In this document: one piece after another, positions 21,669-37,304 of the stretch
Layout of the letters: each line of letters starts with the position of its first letter
How positions within the stretch are numbered: position 1 is the first letter of the stretch
Assembly (NCBI RefSeq): GCF_037392515.1
Contig: NC_090291.1
Coordinates: 31,110,001-31,174,000, forward strand
Direction: 5' to 3'
Length of the DNA stretch: 64,000 bases
Origin: Haliotis asinina
Lineage: Eukaryota; Mollusca; Gastropoda; Lepetellida; Haliotidae
Translations under genes and position numbers: made by a program
The notes under the pieces: model-generated
Database searches by the model: none
Seen by the model: only the letters and a program-made list of their open reading frames with translations
What the model was told of the DNA's origin: nothing

Positions 21669-22289
21669 TTGTCGAGAACTAATATACATAGGCAGCGAAT
21701 CGTGGCCATACATCACAACTGACAGAAAAGGACCGACATTATGCCAAGGCTAACAGCGCAAGGGAGCGGTCATAGGTATGATGCAGAAGGGCGACAAACA
21801 ACAGCCATATTGCAAAGGCCCTGAGATGAACATGTGGTACCATCACCAGGCTGTTCCAGAGTTACAGGCAGACAGGCAGCACCCAAGACAGACCACGATC
21901 GGGCAGACCACGGGTGGCGTCCTTCTGTCTTCTCTTTCTGTATGTTTCAATGGTATTTCGTGGGCAACAACCATATCCGTCATCACCTCTCAATCGAATT
22001 GAATATGACACCCCACAGTTTCTACTGACCATTCTGTGTTGAAATATACCTGATTCGAAGTTGATTGCTGGGTAAATGTATACTCAGTCGTTGAGTTGGG
22101 GGTAACGTATCTTTTCTGTTTCAGGAATTATAATACAAGAACGCCAGTACTTTGACTGTTAACTACTGTAACAAATATACCAAATGTTTATATCAATATT
22201 TGTATCGTTACATCAAAGTTAAAGTCTGTATATAAACATTTATATCAAACTTTTATTTCATCAGAGCTGTCCTAGAACCGACAAGAACA

Positions 22290-25836
<3,547 letters not shown>

Positions 25837-25967
25837 TACACAAGCAGTTGACAACTGGTAAACACGCCGTTCAAGAATTTCCCCATGCAAAAATCTGTAG
25901 CCGCTGTACGTCGTATGTTCCTAATGAGTAGAATTTTAGCACAATGCCTTCACAATTAACAAAAGTC

Positions 25968-25973
25968 AATAAA
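25968..25973 (+). promoter_or_regulatory. Polyadenylation signal of methyltransferase copy 2
   Basis: AATAAA sits 132 bp downstream of the TAA stop of copy 2 on the same strand, a normal 3' UTR length. The link to the gene is positional only. Confidence 0.5.
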
Positions 25974-26059
25974 AATATATCTGTGATTCTCTATATTTTT
26001 ATTGTCCATCGTCATCGGGTTATGATCTTCCAACTGTTTTTATTTCGTATTGTGTAAGT

Positions 26060-26128
26060 TATTTTCATCACGATATAATGGCTGAGATATTACCGCTGCG
26101 ACGTTAAATATTAACTCAGTCACTCAAT
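26060..26128 (+). repeat. Third-type SINE tail fragment
   Basis: TTTTCATCACGATATAATGG, CTGAGATATTACCGCTGCG and ACGTTAAATATTAACTCAGT match the copies at 25078 and 51950. Confidence 0.5.
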
Positions 26129-28082
26129 AAACATTTAGTTTGAGTTATGTTTTACTTTACACAGATGTTCAAATCAGTGAGTGAAGAGGGCTTTATGGCG
26201 TTAGAGCGACACTTCCTTCACACAACTGCAGTGTACCCATATTTTATAATCGAACACTGACCAACAGATTTCCAATGGTTTTTCAGTGGCATTGAAACAT
26301 TGTACTTAATAGCTTTTGACAAATGAAGAAATGTTTAAAAAAATTTGTAACCTACCGTTTTTCACTAAGTTCGAGTACGCTTACTGGTTTGTGAATATAT
26401 TTAAATGTCAAATGTCGCACGACATTGAGAGAGAGTGTGAGTGAGTGAGTAGAACGATATATCAGTGGTTGAGTGAGCATACCGAAACATGAGTCTCATT
26501 AAGCTATTCAGGCAATGACCTACCATTCAGTCGATCCGAATTTCCACCTGTGAAAGTGAAAGCAGACACCATAAAAACTCTGGTTACACTGAATTCCTGT
26601 TGCTTGTTTCAAAAGAAAATTATATTTACAAATGAAATGGTTTACAATGCATGTGGCTCCCTGATTACACCCGTTATGTGTTTTTCTCTTTTCTTTTTTG
26701 CTGTCATTCAGTGTAGTTCTTTAACGCACGGAATGAGATTGATAAATGATATCAATAACGTACCAGACCGCGAAAGGTTTCTAGCGGCAAAGCGTCGTCT
26801 TGAGATTTCCAGTTTCCGTTTGTTGTCGCTGCGCGACGTGTTTGCAAGAACTAGAAAGAGCGTAATGTTGCAATATACAAGTGTTGAAACGTAGCAAGTC
26901 AAACTGATGAATATCTGTGTATCCAGTATCCTCTGGGCTGGTTATCGCACTAAGTTGCGCAATAGGACGGAACCTAGTACATAGGAAACGAGACTGTTCT
27001 GTAATCAATGTTTTTACTTAGAGTGGTGAGTGGGTGAGTTTAGCTTTACGTCCCTCTCAGAAGTAGTTTACTTACACAATGTGATATTCTAGAGTGTTGG
27101 GTGCTGGTGAGAGCTTTTCATTTAATGTCTTGTTTAATCTACAGACATCACTGGATTGTTTGGTACATGCATTGAACTAAAAGTCTGTGCGATGTGATCT
27201 GGTAATGTTGATAGGCGTTTGTACTGTACGTTCAGGTTTGTAGATATTATAATACGCCCGTGTACTGATGTATTTTTGTTTGAATGTTGGAATTGTTTCT
27301 TTGAATGTTTCTGTGAAGGCAGTGTATGGCAGTGTATGGCAAAAACAAGCACGGCGACAAAGTCGGGCGCGTCCGATTTCCATGGACAAAACAGTAGTCC
27401 TCGTGTTCACAACTTTCAAAAACAAAACAACAAAACAAACAAGTACAATTGGACTAGCTGTGCATATTACGTTTTTAATGTCATCATTCCCAACATGGAA
27501 CAGTACCAAAACCTCGAAGATAAACACCAACATTGTTGCTGCAGAATGTGTGCCTAAATTGACCTTGTTCAAATTTGAGATAAAAACTTTTTTGACAAAA
27601 AACTCTGGAACCGTGTTCCCTCAACGTATGCAACTCTACCTATTCTTCTGGAGGGTTTACGGTAGTAGACGCGCATAGTACATTGTCACAAAGTCTACGA
27701 ACAGTAAAACATCCACATCCTGCTCCAGAAGAATCCTTGATCCACTTCTGTTTATGCAATGTCTTCTTGGCAGTCGCCCTGCCTCTGGTGGACTTCAGGG
27801 TCCACTTCCACCCCCAGGACGATGGCATCCACGCACCTGATAATGAAGGTAAACATGTTTTACATCATTGGTACTGGTGTATTAATGCAAAATATATGCC
27901 TCCACGAGAAAATTGCTCAAATGTGAAACACAAGCTGTGACGTGGCAGTAGACGTCATTGTAAACGAGGCATGTTATGTTTTCTTTAAAAAAATCGTTTG
28001 AAAAAACATTTGCTTCCGTGGGCGACGGTTCTAGGTAAATAGTATTCTCCATCATTTATACTTCCCACACATATTATGACTG
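26129..28082. other. No supported gene
   Basis: Several overlapping short frames on both strands (26550-27940) show no recognisable motif and no convincing splice links. 27023-27060 holds a decayed GTGAGTGGGTGAGTTTAGC tail. Confidence 0.35.
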
Positions 28083-28245
28083 CGTGAGTGTTGTTTTTAC
28101 ACCACTTTTAGCAATATTCCAGCTATATCAAAACAAGGAAAAACAAATATAGGCTCCACACATCATTCCCATATGGGAAATCGAATTAGGGTTGTTTGGA
28201 GCGTCATAACCGAACGCTTTAACCATTCGGTTATTCGTCGATCCC
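28083..28245 (-). repeat. tRNA-derived SINE copy
   Basis: GCGTGAGTGTTGTTTTTACA, CTTTTAGCAATATTCCAGCT, CATATGGGAAATCGAATTAG and CCGAACGCTTTAACCATTCG are in order. Confidence 0.78.
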
Positions 28246-28329
28246 CATAGATTTAAATGCGAAACAAACATGTCGGGACGTGAAAACAAAATTTAATCTA
28301 AATATTAAACTGAAATATTGAAATACTTT

Positions 28330-28805
28330 ACCAGCAGGTGGCCGCACAGTCGGCCGGTACACTGACTCTCAAAGTGGCTATCCAGGACTTGCTTTGTCTC
28401 GAGCTACCTACTGAAGGACAGAATGGTGGGTTAACACTAAGTTATGCCATCTTTAGATAGCATCGTACAGGGCATGCACGAAGGGGGCCCTATCTACACT
28501 ACCACCAAAATCTACCAGTCAAAAATGCAAGTGCAGTCAGCATTTGGCCTACTGGGAACGCTGAAAAGGCTAGCTGGGTTGCTGTAACAACCATCCTGAC
28601 TGTACAACAAGGCCCTAGCACCGAACCTACTCCATGTACAGTCGGCGAGGGGCTACGCGTGGAGCGGACGTACTATGGAGCCACCATGAGACAAAAGCTC
28701 ATCCCATCGGTCCCTCGGAAAGCCAGTGTACTAAAGTCCAGGTGGAAGGGTTTACAGGGACACAACACTGAATCCAGAATGTGCCAGGGTCCCTGCTTCT
28801 GAAAG
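28330..28805. other. GC-richer block of unknown nature
   Basis: It stands out by base composition from the AT-rich surroundings (for example ACAGTCGGCGAGGGGCTACG and GAAGGGGGCCC). It has no long frame, is not rRNA-like, and matches none of the repeats listed here. It is bracketed by two SINE copies. Confidence 0.35.
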
Positions 28806-28869
28806 AAATGAGTCATGCATAAGCATCAGGAATCCCATTTCTCACCTATGTAGATTGGTTTAACAACAA

Positions 28870-29020
28870 CGAGTAAGTGTTGTTTTATGCCGCTTTGGCA
28901 ATATTCCAACGACGGGCCTTAGAAGTGGGCGTGAGGCATAATATTTACGTGAGGACTCGAACACTGGCACTGAACATGGCGTGCCAAGACTTGAAAAACT
29001 AGGCTACACTACCACTCCGT
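28870..29020 (-). repeat. tRNA-derived SINE copy, diverged
   Basis: GTAAGTGTTGTTTTATGCCG, TTTGGCAATATTCCAACGAC, GTGAGGACTCGAACACTGG and AACTAGGCTACACTACCACT are in order. Confidence 0.7.
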
Positions 29021-31200
29021 TTACATGCAGAAACCAGTTACTGTATCAACCTTTGCCATTTATAATGGCTGTATACTATGAGAGAATACGTGTGCTCTGT
29101 ATATTAAAGAAACATTCATGAAGACACATAATTATTTTTTTCCAAATAGATTTAGAAACACCTGCCTGTCTGCTCCTCTGTCGCCCTTCAGAAGAATCCT
29201 TGAAGTCGTCCTACCTCTACAGGATTTCAAGACTTCCTGTCCCCACGAGGAATATTTTACATCATTTTGAGTCAGTGCACAGACTCCAAGCGGGCTTCAG
29301 TCGCTTGCTTCGGTCGCTCGCTTAACGACAAAGGGCAAACCAGCCACCTTACGCAACCTAATCCCAGTCGTCGAGCCCGAAACAAAATACCTCAATCACA
29401 AGTGTTTGTACAGAGACATGTTTTCTGATTTAGCGTGAGCCAAGTAAGACCTGGTAATATTCTTTATTGAAACTAAACGAAACAAAAAATGTCTTTCATT
29501 AATTACAGATATATTTATGTTAGACATTATAATTAAAACACAATCTGCGGTTAATACAATACAGGTGTGACGCAATGTATATTTAAAATTACCATTTAAA
29601 CCCAAAGTGACGTAGATGTATGGATCATCAATACAAATTAATTAAAACAAACTATGGGTGGGAATGTTGTCAATTATGATGTGCTTTTCACTGCTCGTCG
29701 CATTCGTGACTCACTCGTGTTATTCTGCGATTACAGTCTGTTTGCCGTGAAATCGTTCCGATGAATGTCTCTTTAAACACAAAAGTAAAAAGAATAAAGT
29801 GAAATTAAGATTTGCAAATTCTTATCATTTTACCTTGCCACTTGAACATCATTTTACCTTGCCAATTGAACATTTCATTCTCAGAATTATATTCAACTTA
29901 GGATGAAAGTTGTTCACTGTCTTTGTTTGTATTACAAGGGGGTATGCACATTAAATAAAACGCCGAGAAGAAGTTGGGTGGGTCTAAGTTAACGCTCATC
30001 ACGTACCGCACGTGCTCTGAAAGCTTGTCTCACAGTTCTAACTGCTACGCTTATACCCCTTTGCAATACAAACCAGTAATAACGATTTGAATCTATGATC
30101 GTTTGTTAAACAAAGTTTATCCTAATTTAAATAAAATTCTATGACTTAAATTTTCAATTGCCCAGATAAAATTACGTGGATTCGAAATATTTATTTCACT
30201 ATGTCTGGTTTACTTTTTGTTTAAAATGATAAATCATCTCAACATCGGACAGCACCATACATGTACATGGGACACCACCATCACATTCACCAATACATGG
30301 CGCACCACCGGCATTACATGGGTACACCACAACATCCACCGAAGCATGGGGCACCACCATCACATGCACCACTACATATAGACACACACAACAAGGCACG
30401 CAACACAGTCAAGGCAAATTACGACACAACTACATGCACCACTACCCCACTGGAACACCCAAACCACAGCTGTTACTATTTGCATGTCATCATCAAGATA
30501 TGGTGCTATGGTGGACACTGAAGTGTTTTAGCCCATCATGACCAGTGGTGGGTTTGTTCATCCTTTCCTTGTGCAAACTAGTTTTAAAGATGTGTTATGA
30601 TGCGACATGCATCCTAGAAGGACCAAGTAGGATCATACCCTTTGAATGAATTATATCTCTCGACATGGATGAATTTGACGTTAAAGGAATATGCATTTGA
30701 AACCACACTATTGACACCTATGTGATTGCAAAGTACATATGATATACTCCCAGTTTTGCGATATTCTAAAAACCCTCAACAATATAACTATAAACACTCG
30801 ACGCGTTTTATTAATAACAGTACTTCTTTTTTATTATTTATACCACGTTTCGGGACCACTTCATTTTATTCTTCATACGACGTTTCAGAGCTAATTCTTG
30901 CTCCTAGTCAGCTATGTTTTTTTTCAGATAATAAGATGTTATATTTACTAGACAGTGTTTAGAATACCTCTTGGCTACATTTTCAGCTACATGTACTTTT
31001 GCTGAATCAGCTGTCACGTAGATACAAGTCATGGTGTGGATGCATCTTCAAGTCCTCGTACATTGTAGGTGAAACATTTGTGGATTTAGATCCACAGTAC
31101 ACAACCCAGTGCACTTAAACGAACCCACGAATCCGTTGGTATATGACCAGATGGTGGCCACATGTATACGCGCAAACACCTAGTTACGGGTACAACAACG
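29021..31200. other. No supported gene; one CAC/CAT-rich patch
   Basis: 30255-30400 is rich in ACATGGG and CACCACCATCAC. It gives a histidine-rich 86-codon frame on the plus strand. The composition looks like a decayed simple repeat. The rest is AT-rich with nothing recognised. Confidence 0.4.
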
Positions 31201-31470
31201 TGCAGTGAACTTGGACAAAGCACTGTGACTATGCGTCCCAGTCCACCCAGCTGTGAATGGGTACCTCGTTAGGATGAGAGAGCCTCAATAAACTCGATGC
31301 GCCAAGTGGCAGCAAGAGTTGTATACTCCCCAGGGAATTGAGACTGAAATACGATATGCTGTTCAGATTGACATCCAGTGATCGAGTGAAAATGCCAGCG
31401 CCTTGAGCATGCACCAGTGCGTGGATATGTGCGCTATATAAATATCCTCTATCATATCATATCATATTTG
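31190..31470 (+). repeat. SINE of a different family, ending in a GCGCTATATAAAT tail
   Basis: In order: TTGGACAAAGCACTGTG, CAGTCCACCCAGCTGTGAAT, GGGTACCTCGTTAGGATG, TGCTGTTCAGATTGACATCC, and GTGCGCTATATAAATATCC followed by ATCATATCATATCATAT. This consensus style is widespread in invertebrate SINEs. I did not find tRNA boxes in the visible part. Confidence 0.65.
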
Positions 31471-33020
31471 CTTTTATCTGGTTATAATTGTAGATTGTAC
31501 ATCTGTTTATTCAGATGTGCACATAAATGATCGTAGATTGTACATTTATGGATTAAATCTGGTTTTGAATAATCGTACTTTGCCTATGCGTGTATTATAG
31601 ATCTAGTTGCAGACAATAGAACATATAAATTAATACATGTTTTCTAATTGTATCAAATTCCGATTTATTTCCTTAAAGATCACATATACTCTAGTAGGGT
31701 ACAAATACAAAATCACTTGCTGACACCGCTATAAATGAAACCCCGCCATTAAAACTACTCATTTCGACCTTTAATTAACTTAAATCGATCATTTTGTCAA
31801 CAGTGCACAATTCTCAGCCGCAAACGAAATTTCAACCAATCAGAGCGGCGCGTCTCCGTGACGTAATTGTAGGTATAGAAATGAAGGTCTGTGCAGTATT
31901 CATCTACATTTCAGGGGTTAAACTATTTCGTTTACAGGTTTGTACAAACCTGAAATTGCGTAAGTTAATGAGAAAAATGAAAGCTATATGTTCTCACAAT
32001 CTACTATCATTTAGTTATGTCCCCAGCTTTGCCTAGTTTTCGAGTCCTTCATAGTGATTCTGTCACAATCACTTGGTGTTGCTAGGCTGTAATCCGTGTT
32101 AGGCGGTATAAACCTACACGTTATTTGTCATCATTCACTTGATGCTCAGTTAATGAATTTATAACAGGTATAATTAGTGGTAACGCCACTTAGATTACCC
32201 GACAAAGGCCCCCATTTGGCATTTCTTGAGTCTGGGTAGATCAAAGGATTAACCGATAACACTCTGATTGAGTAATTACTTTTATGCGGATTTAAATGGG
32301 TGATTTGTCAAAAGGTAGTGTTTATGTATGTACATTTACTAATCTATACTGAATATACTCTGTCGTTTCTGTGTCTGTAAAAACAACACCCTTCTTTCAA
32401 AGGATTAACCGTCAATACATTGATTGATTGCTCATCATTGGCTAACTAAATTACTTTTTAAAAAGAATTAGTTGCCAGGTGTGCTATCTTGGGTAACCAA
32501 TGAAACTATACAGCAATGTGAAAAACCTGAAACGATATATCACGTTTTCGCATATTAGACTGTTAAAAGACACAACACTTGGGAAATCTACAGATGAATT
32601 ATATATCACTAGTTTTTGTGGATATTGATGGATACATTCCTCGAACAAGGTAATAGCCTGACATTGCTCCTATAACTTTAATTTTAATATTTGCATTTTT
32701 GTTTTTATTAAATTGTTGTAGCTTTCGACAGAATCATTGTTGTCGTCGTGAAGTGTAATGATGCAGACATACACTGGGGCGTGCGTGCGAATTATGATTC
32801 ATATAGGCAAACTATGAAATGTCTACATATCACATTCCTGTTATACATTCGCAGATCGCTTCTTTTTATTAAGTTTCAAAATGCATACAAGTATGATTAT
32901 AAAGTAATTAGGATTTTGAGATCAAGTATAAAGACAGTCATATACTGACAAGTGTCTACATACTGGTGAGTGAACGTTACAAACCAAGTAAATTTAGCAA
33001 GTGAAGAAATTTATCGCGCA
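31471..33020. other. No supported gene
   Basis: AT-rich. A 16-bp perfect palindrome AGGTTTGTACAAACCT lies near 31937. The 80-codon plus frame at 31794-32036 has no recognisable features. Confidence 0.4.
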
Positions 33021-33029
33021 GTATTTTCA

Positions 33030-33145
33030 CTTCGACCCCGACCCCGCTTAGGTTATGTTACAGGTTGTGTCATGCAAACTCCTTTTGGTAATGATTCAAA
33101 TACATATTTATGTAGTTTTGATTTTCTAACTTGACGAAACCAAAC
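33030..33145. repeat. First copy of a diverged dispersed repeat (second copy at 35607-35725)
   Basis: TTCACTTCGACCCCGACCCC, TCATGCAAACTCCTTTTGGT and TTTTGATTTTCTAACTTGAC correspond in order to GTCACTTCGACCACAACCCC, CCATGCAAAATCCTTTTGTT and CTTGATTTTATAAACTCGAT 2.58 kb downstream. Confidence 0.6.
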
Positions 33146-33947
33146 CATAATCTCATTAATTCAAATGGACTTGACTTCACAATTTTCAAAAATGACGGCG
33201 CCCTGTCTTGGGATGAATGCTATTTAGGTTTGTTTTCACCGACTTACAAAAGCAAAATTACTTTTAACTGGCAATAAATTTTATTTTATTGATGGACATT
33301 AGGATTTTACATGACACTGCTTATAACGTAACAATTTCACTCTTGGAAGCGGTCAATATAAGGGGTCAATATAATATTACTTACGATAATATTATTACAG
33401 TGCATATATTTCCTCATATATTTTTATATTTTTAAAAAAATATTGTTAACTAAGGAAATCCGTAAAGGAGCAATTGCTATGCATGGTGTATCTTGTTTAT
33501 GACACAACTTGTCAAGCAAAGCGTCAGGCAATTAGCAAACGCGTCAATGCGAGCCTTAACTAATTAATCACAGATGAAATTAGTGAGCTGTCTCGGCACT
33601 GGCCTTTCTTCTCGGCTACATCATATGGTCAAGTGCAGATAGGTAGGTCCATCACAGCAGGAGCATGTATACCACCAACTAGGCCGTAATCGAAAATCAA
33701 CTTTACCATCGTACCACCCTCTTTGTCTTGTCGTAAATGCCATGACCACGTACTGACAGATATTTGGATTAGCAGCTGACACAAACCAGCCATGCCTATA
33801 CCATAAAGAAAATCAAGTCTTGATAGGTAATCATCTCCTTACCACCTACCTCGTATAGTAAACCTTGTCAGCATAGGGTAGATAACGCATATGGAAAACT
33901 CCAACATCGGAGAAACTTGATAACGACAAACGGGTAGAGCTGTGGGT

Positions 33948-34034
33948 TATAAAATCCTGGGTTCTCTCATGTCAGGCACACTTGCTTGAATAAACCCAAG
34001 GAACTCACAGCTCTCTCCTTTCTTGTTTCAAGGT
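33948..34034 (+). promoter_or_regulatory. TATA box, 58-bp repeat unit and splice-donor consensus
   Basis: TATAAAA (33948-33954) lies 29 bp before the start of a 58-bp segment (33977-34034) that recurs exactly at 35446-35503. In this copy the segment ends TTTCAAG|GTAAGA, a strong donor. It also holds an AATAAA. It could be a promoter plus short non-coding exon, or the transcribed part of a terminal repeat of an unknown element. Confidence 0.35.
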
Positions 34035-35503
34035 AAGAAACATTTAAACCTTATTCTTGTTTATGTCTAACTTGCTATTTCTTTGTAATTATATCGTCTT
34101 AAAAGGCTAGAGTATATTGAAGCGCCCCTCAGTGCAAGTGCTGGTTCTACATTAATTCTTAGCCACTACCCAGAAGTATTTATTTAGATTAGTTAGATTC
34201 TTGTTCAGTAGCCTAGATGCTTGTAGTTTAGTCACAAAATCAGTTCCGAAAGTTTATACAGTTATTTCGAGCAATGATGAATTTATATGTAGGTCAGTTA
34301 TTCCGTATTTTAAGAGAGTCCGTGGATCAAACAATATTCGAGTAGATTTGCATCAAATACGCGTTCACAGAACAGGTTACAACAGTCAACATTTGTATTT
34401 TGATGTCTCATAAACATGAATAATATAAGTATTTCATTTATGATTTGAAACGTTCAGTTCCACGTGCTCTTGTATACGGTACAGAACGGTGTATACCTGA
34501 ATTCAAATACCGTAATCATTCGAAAATGGCATTGTCTTCTCTTCCTATTTCGCGAAATTATACTTTCAAACCCGCATAGTTCAGCATGTAATTTCAGCCT
34601 TCATTCTGTTCCTATCTGGTGCCGTATTTTATCAGAGCCATCCTAGAAAGTTAACATTGTCATTTAGCTTTGTTATTGTCTTGTTTGTAAAGCACAAAAA
34701 TGTACATTCCGACATCTGTAAATATAGTATTACATGTATTCTACGTTATTGATAAAACTCCGTATATATCGAAACCGCTCGTTGTCCACAGCAACATCAG
34801 TCGGAACACATTTACCGTAGTCACCCAAATAATTCATGATAAAACAAATTAACATTACTCTATCTAAAACTGTACCTTCTCCCCTGTAGTTACATATATT
34901 ACTTACTTATGTCACGTACCGTATTGTATTGAGAAAACATTTGCTAACATTGTATTTAGAGTGCGTCTGTCAATACCGGAGTTAAATGGTTTATGTCCAG
35001 TCTGTGCACTACATGCCGTTTACCGTATTTGCTCAATGCATGTATTTTGATAGTTGAAAACTACTGTCATTAATCGTAAAGCTTTACCGTAGTTAATGCA
35101 TCAAGCGCGACCTACCATAACGGACATTAATCCAAACCGTAGTTAATGCAATAGGCACTACATACCGTAATTATCGTGGACTCATTACCGTAGTTAGAAT
35201 ATTAGGCGCTACACCCCTAATAGTCATAAATCGTTACAGTAGGTATCACTTTACCCGCAAGATTAGGTTATGTTGTATTATTTGTATTATGATTATGTAA
35301 GCAGTTACCATACATACTCTGTTAAACCACTCACTGCTTATATTACCTGACTTATACTGAAAGTGTATTAGGATATTGATTGTTGTGTCTATTATTTGTA
35401 TGTCATTATTATGTATCAATTGGTGTATTGTGAATGTCATCTCAACACACTTGCTTGAATAAACCCAAGGAACTCACAGCTCTCTCCTTTCTTGTTTCAA
35501 GGT
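33977..35503. repeat. 1.5-kb segment bounded by an exact 58-bp direct repeat
   Basis: Both ends carry the same 58 bp, starting CACACTTGCTTGAATAAACC and ending TTTCTTGTTTCAAGGT, with no differences. Flanks outside the 58 bp do not match. The interior has no coding signal but holds many ACCGTA(G/A)TT motifs. Confidence 0.6.
34500..35250. repeat. Cluster of ACCGTA(G/A)TT motifs with local 60-65 bp periodicity
   Basis: Examples are TACCGTAGTCACCC, CGTACCGTATTG, TTTACCGTATTTG, TTTACCGTAGTTAATGC, AAACCGTAGTTAATGC, CATACCGTAATTATCG and ATTACCGTAGTTAG. The last four are spaced about evenly. Confidence 0.5.
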
Positions 35504-37230
35504 TCACACCCTAGCTAATTCACCAATCGAGGCTTGACAGCCCCTTTAGCCAAGTAAAGTTAAAGGCTGCCCTAACCGGCACGAACAAGCTGTCTTAATA
35601 ATGTCACTTCGACCACAACCCCGTTTCAGAGGAAGAAAGCGTTATATCCATGCAAAATCCTTTTGTTCAGCATTGTGTAGTAAGCAGTCTTGATTTTATA
35701 AACTCGATGAAACTTGAACTCCATTTTCTAGCCTGGAAGCGTGGTAGGGGCGAACCATCCGATTTAGTATATACCACAGGCTTCCACAACGTTCACTTCA
35801 CACACACTAACAACCAATTTAAGCACAAACTACGGGGTCCGGTGGAACGTTGTGCATAGTGACACCATCACCCGACCCCAAGGAACAATTGACGGCAACA
35901 CAACAATTCGGCATGTCTTTGGTGACGTCGAGAAATCAGGAAAATGACGAGCCTCCTACACATTTTCTATACATTTAACTGAAAATCGTTCCTTCTATGA
36001 CGGTAGGGCTCCCTGGCGACAGAGTTACGCAGACGGCTTTCTGGCAACTTTTAAGCGCTTGGTATTAATTAACCACAAGGGTTTGTTTTTTTGTTGTTTT
36101 TTTTTAAAAAAAATGGTGTTCCGTTTATGACTAACCAGAAGTCTTTCATACGCAGTGATAACCAGTGAGTACCAACAATATGAGTTAAGTTGTTCTTAAA
36201 ATTTAAAGATATTCTTGTGAAATTCCGATGTTTTAATGACCTTTCTTGTGTTTTGTTTCAGGGAAGGGCATATTCGGTAGACTGGATCAACTGCACAAAA
36301 TGAGGACATAATGATATAGGACTTCACTAAACGTGAGAATCCTTGAGAATGGCTTTAAAACTAACATTTTAAAGGATCGAACCTACACTAATTGTCAAAA
36401 CACTTCACTCACTCAGTCACTCAGCCACTCACTCAGCTTTTTTGGACGTTGGCATTTGATGGCCGCGTTGTATGCGTATACAATCTGGAACATTCTCTGG
36501 CATTCTCTGATGTAACACTGAAGTGCTTTGACCTGAGTTTAAGGTCTGGTAATAAGAAGATTCGATTTGGGACGGTGTTATATTCAAACTGTCCACAAGA
36601 TGTAATGACCGATAAAATTCTGATTGGCACCTAATTGTGTGGATGTAGTTGGTGAGTTTCAGATGACTTCTGTAAGACAATTCCCATTGTCCAATGTTCT
36701 ACATGTTCTGAAATGGGACGGAGTGATAACACACCTTAAACAAGATTGCCATATGACGAACGGAATCGCCGTGCTTCAAACTTATTGGGGATGTGTGCAG
36801 ACATAATATAGTTGGACATCAGTTGCAGTACGTTTGTACACAGTTTCCACCACGTCAACTCCGTTCGCAGACAGACGAATCTCGATCACATTATGTTCTT
36901 ATTTACTTTCAAATTGGTATTCCGTGCAAATATTCTCGAAACCAAATGAATTGTTCTTAAGAAGTTTGTAGTACATTTCTACTCGGTTCTGAAAGATCAC
37001 AGTGGATTCTCATCAAGTTCTACTCGTTCTGCGTTTATGTAGGTCTCACACAGGTTTTACTATGTCAACACTGTGTGCATTACGATATGACACGGTAGGG
37101 TATACAGACATGTCTTTTAACATGTTCTCCATTTGGAATAAACATTTCTGCCCGTTATACATGAACAAATTTGCATCTGTCAGCATGCTGAAAGCGTATT
37201 TCCTGCAATTTGTATTGAAAGCAGAACAAG
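35504..37230. other. No supported gene
   Basis: 35607-35725 is the second copy of the 33030 repeat. 36404-36436 is a (CTCACTCAGTCA)n tract. The remainder is unassigned. Confidence 0.4.
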
Positions 37231-37304
37231 AGTACAATGGGTTGGTAGGGCAAGAAAGGAGGAAACGAACAAGATCTTGTTGGGCGAGAAACTGGCTTTA
37301 ACCT

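Noticed and set aside
26550-26894. 114-codon ORF with an R/K-rich C-terminus
   Set aside because: Three frames are open across it, no motif is recognised, and no conserved architecture is visible.
27177-27678. Overlapping ORFs of 112-136 codons on both strands
   Set aside because: Open in several frames at once with no domain or motif; likely chance.
30199-30521. Histidine-rich and cysteine/valine-rich ORFs
   Set aside because: CAC/CAT-rich low-complexity DNA read in two directions.
33977-35503. A complete LTR retrotransposon
   Set aside because: Only 58 bp are shared between the ends, no capsid or polymerase reading frames lie between, and flanks do not extend the repeat. Kept only as one possible origin.
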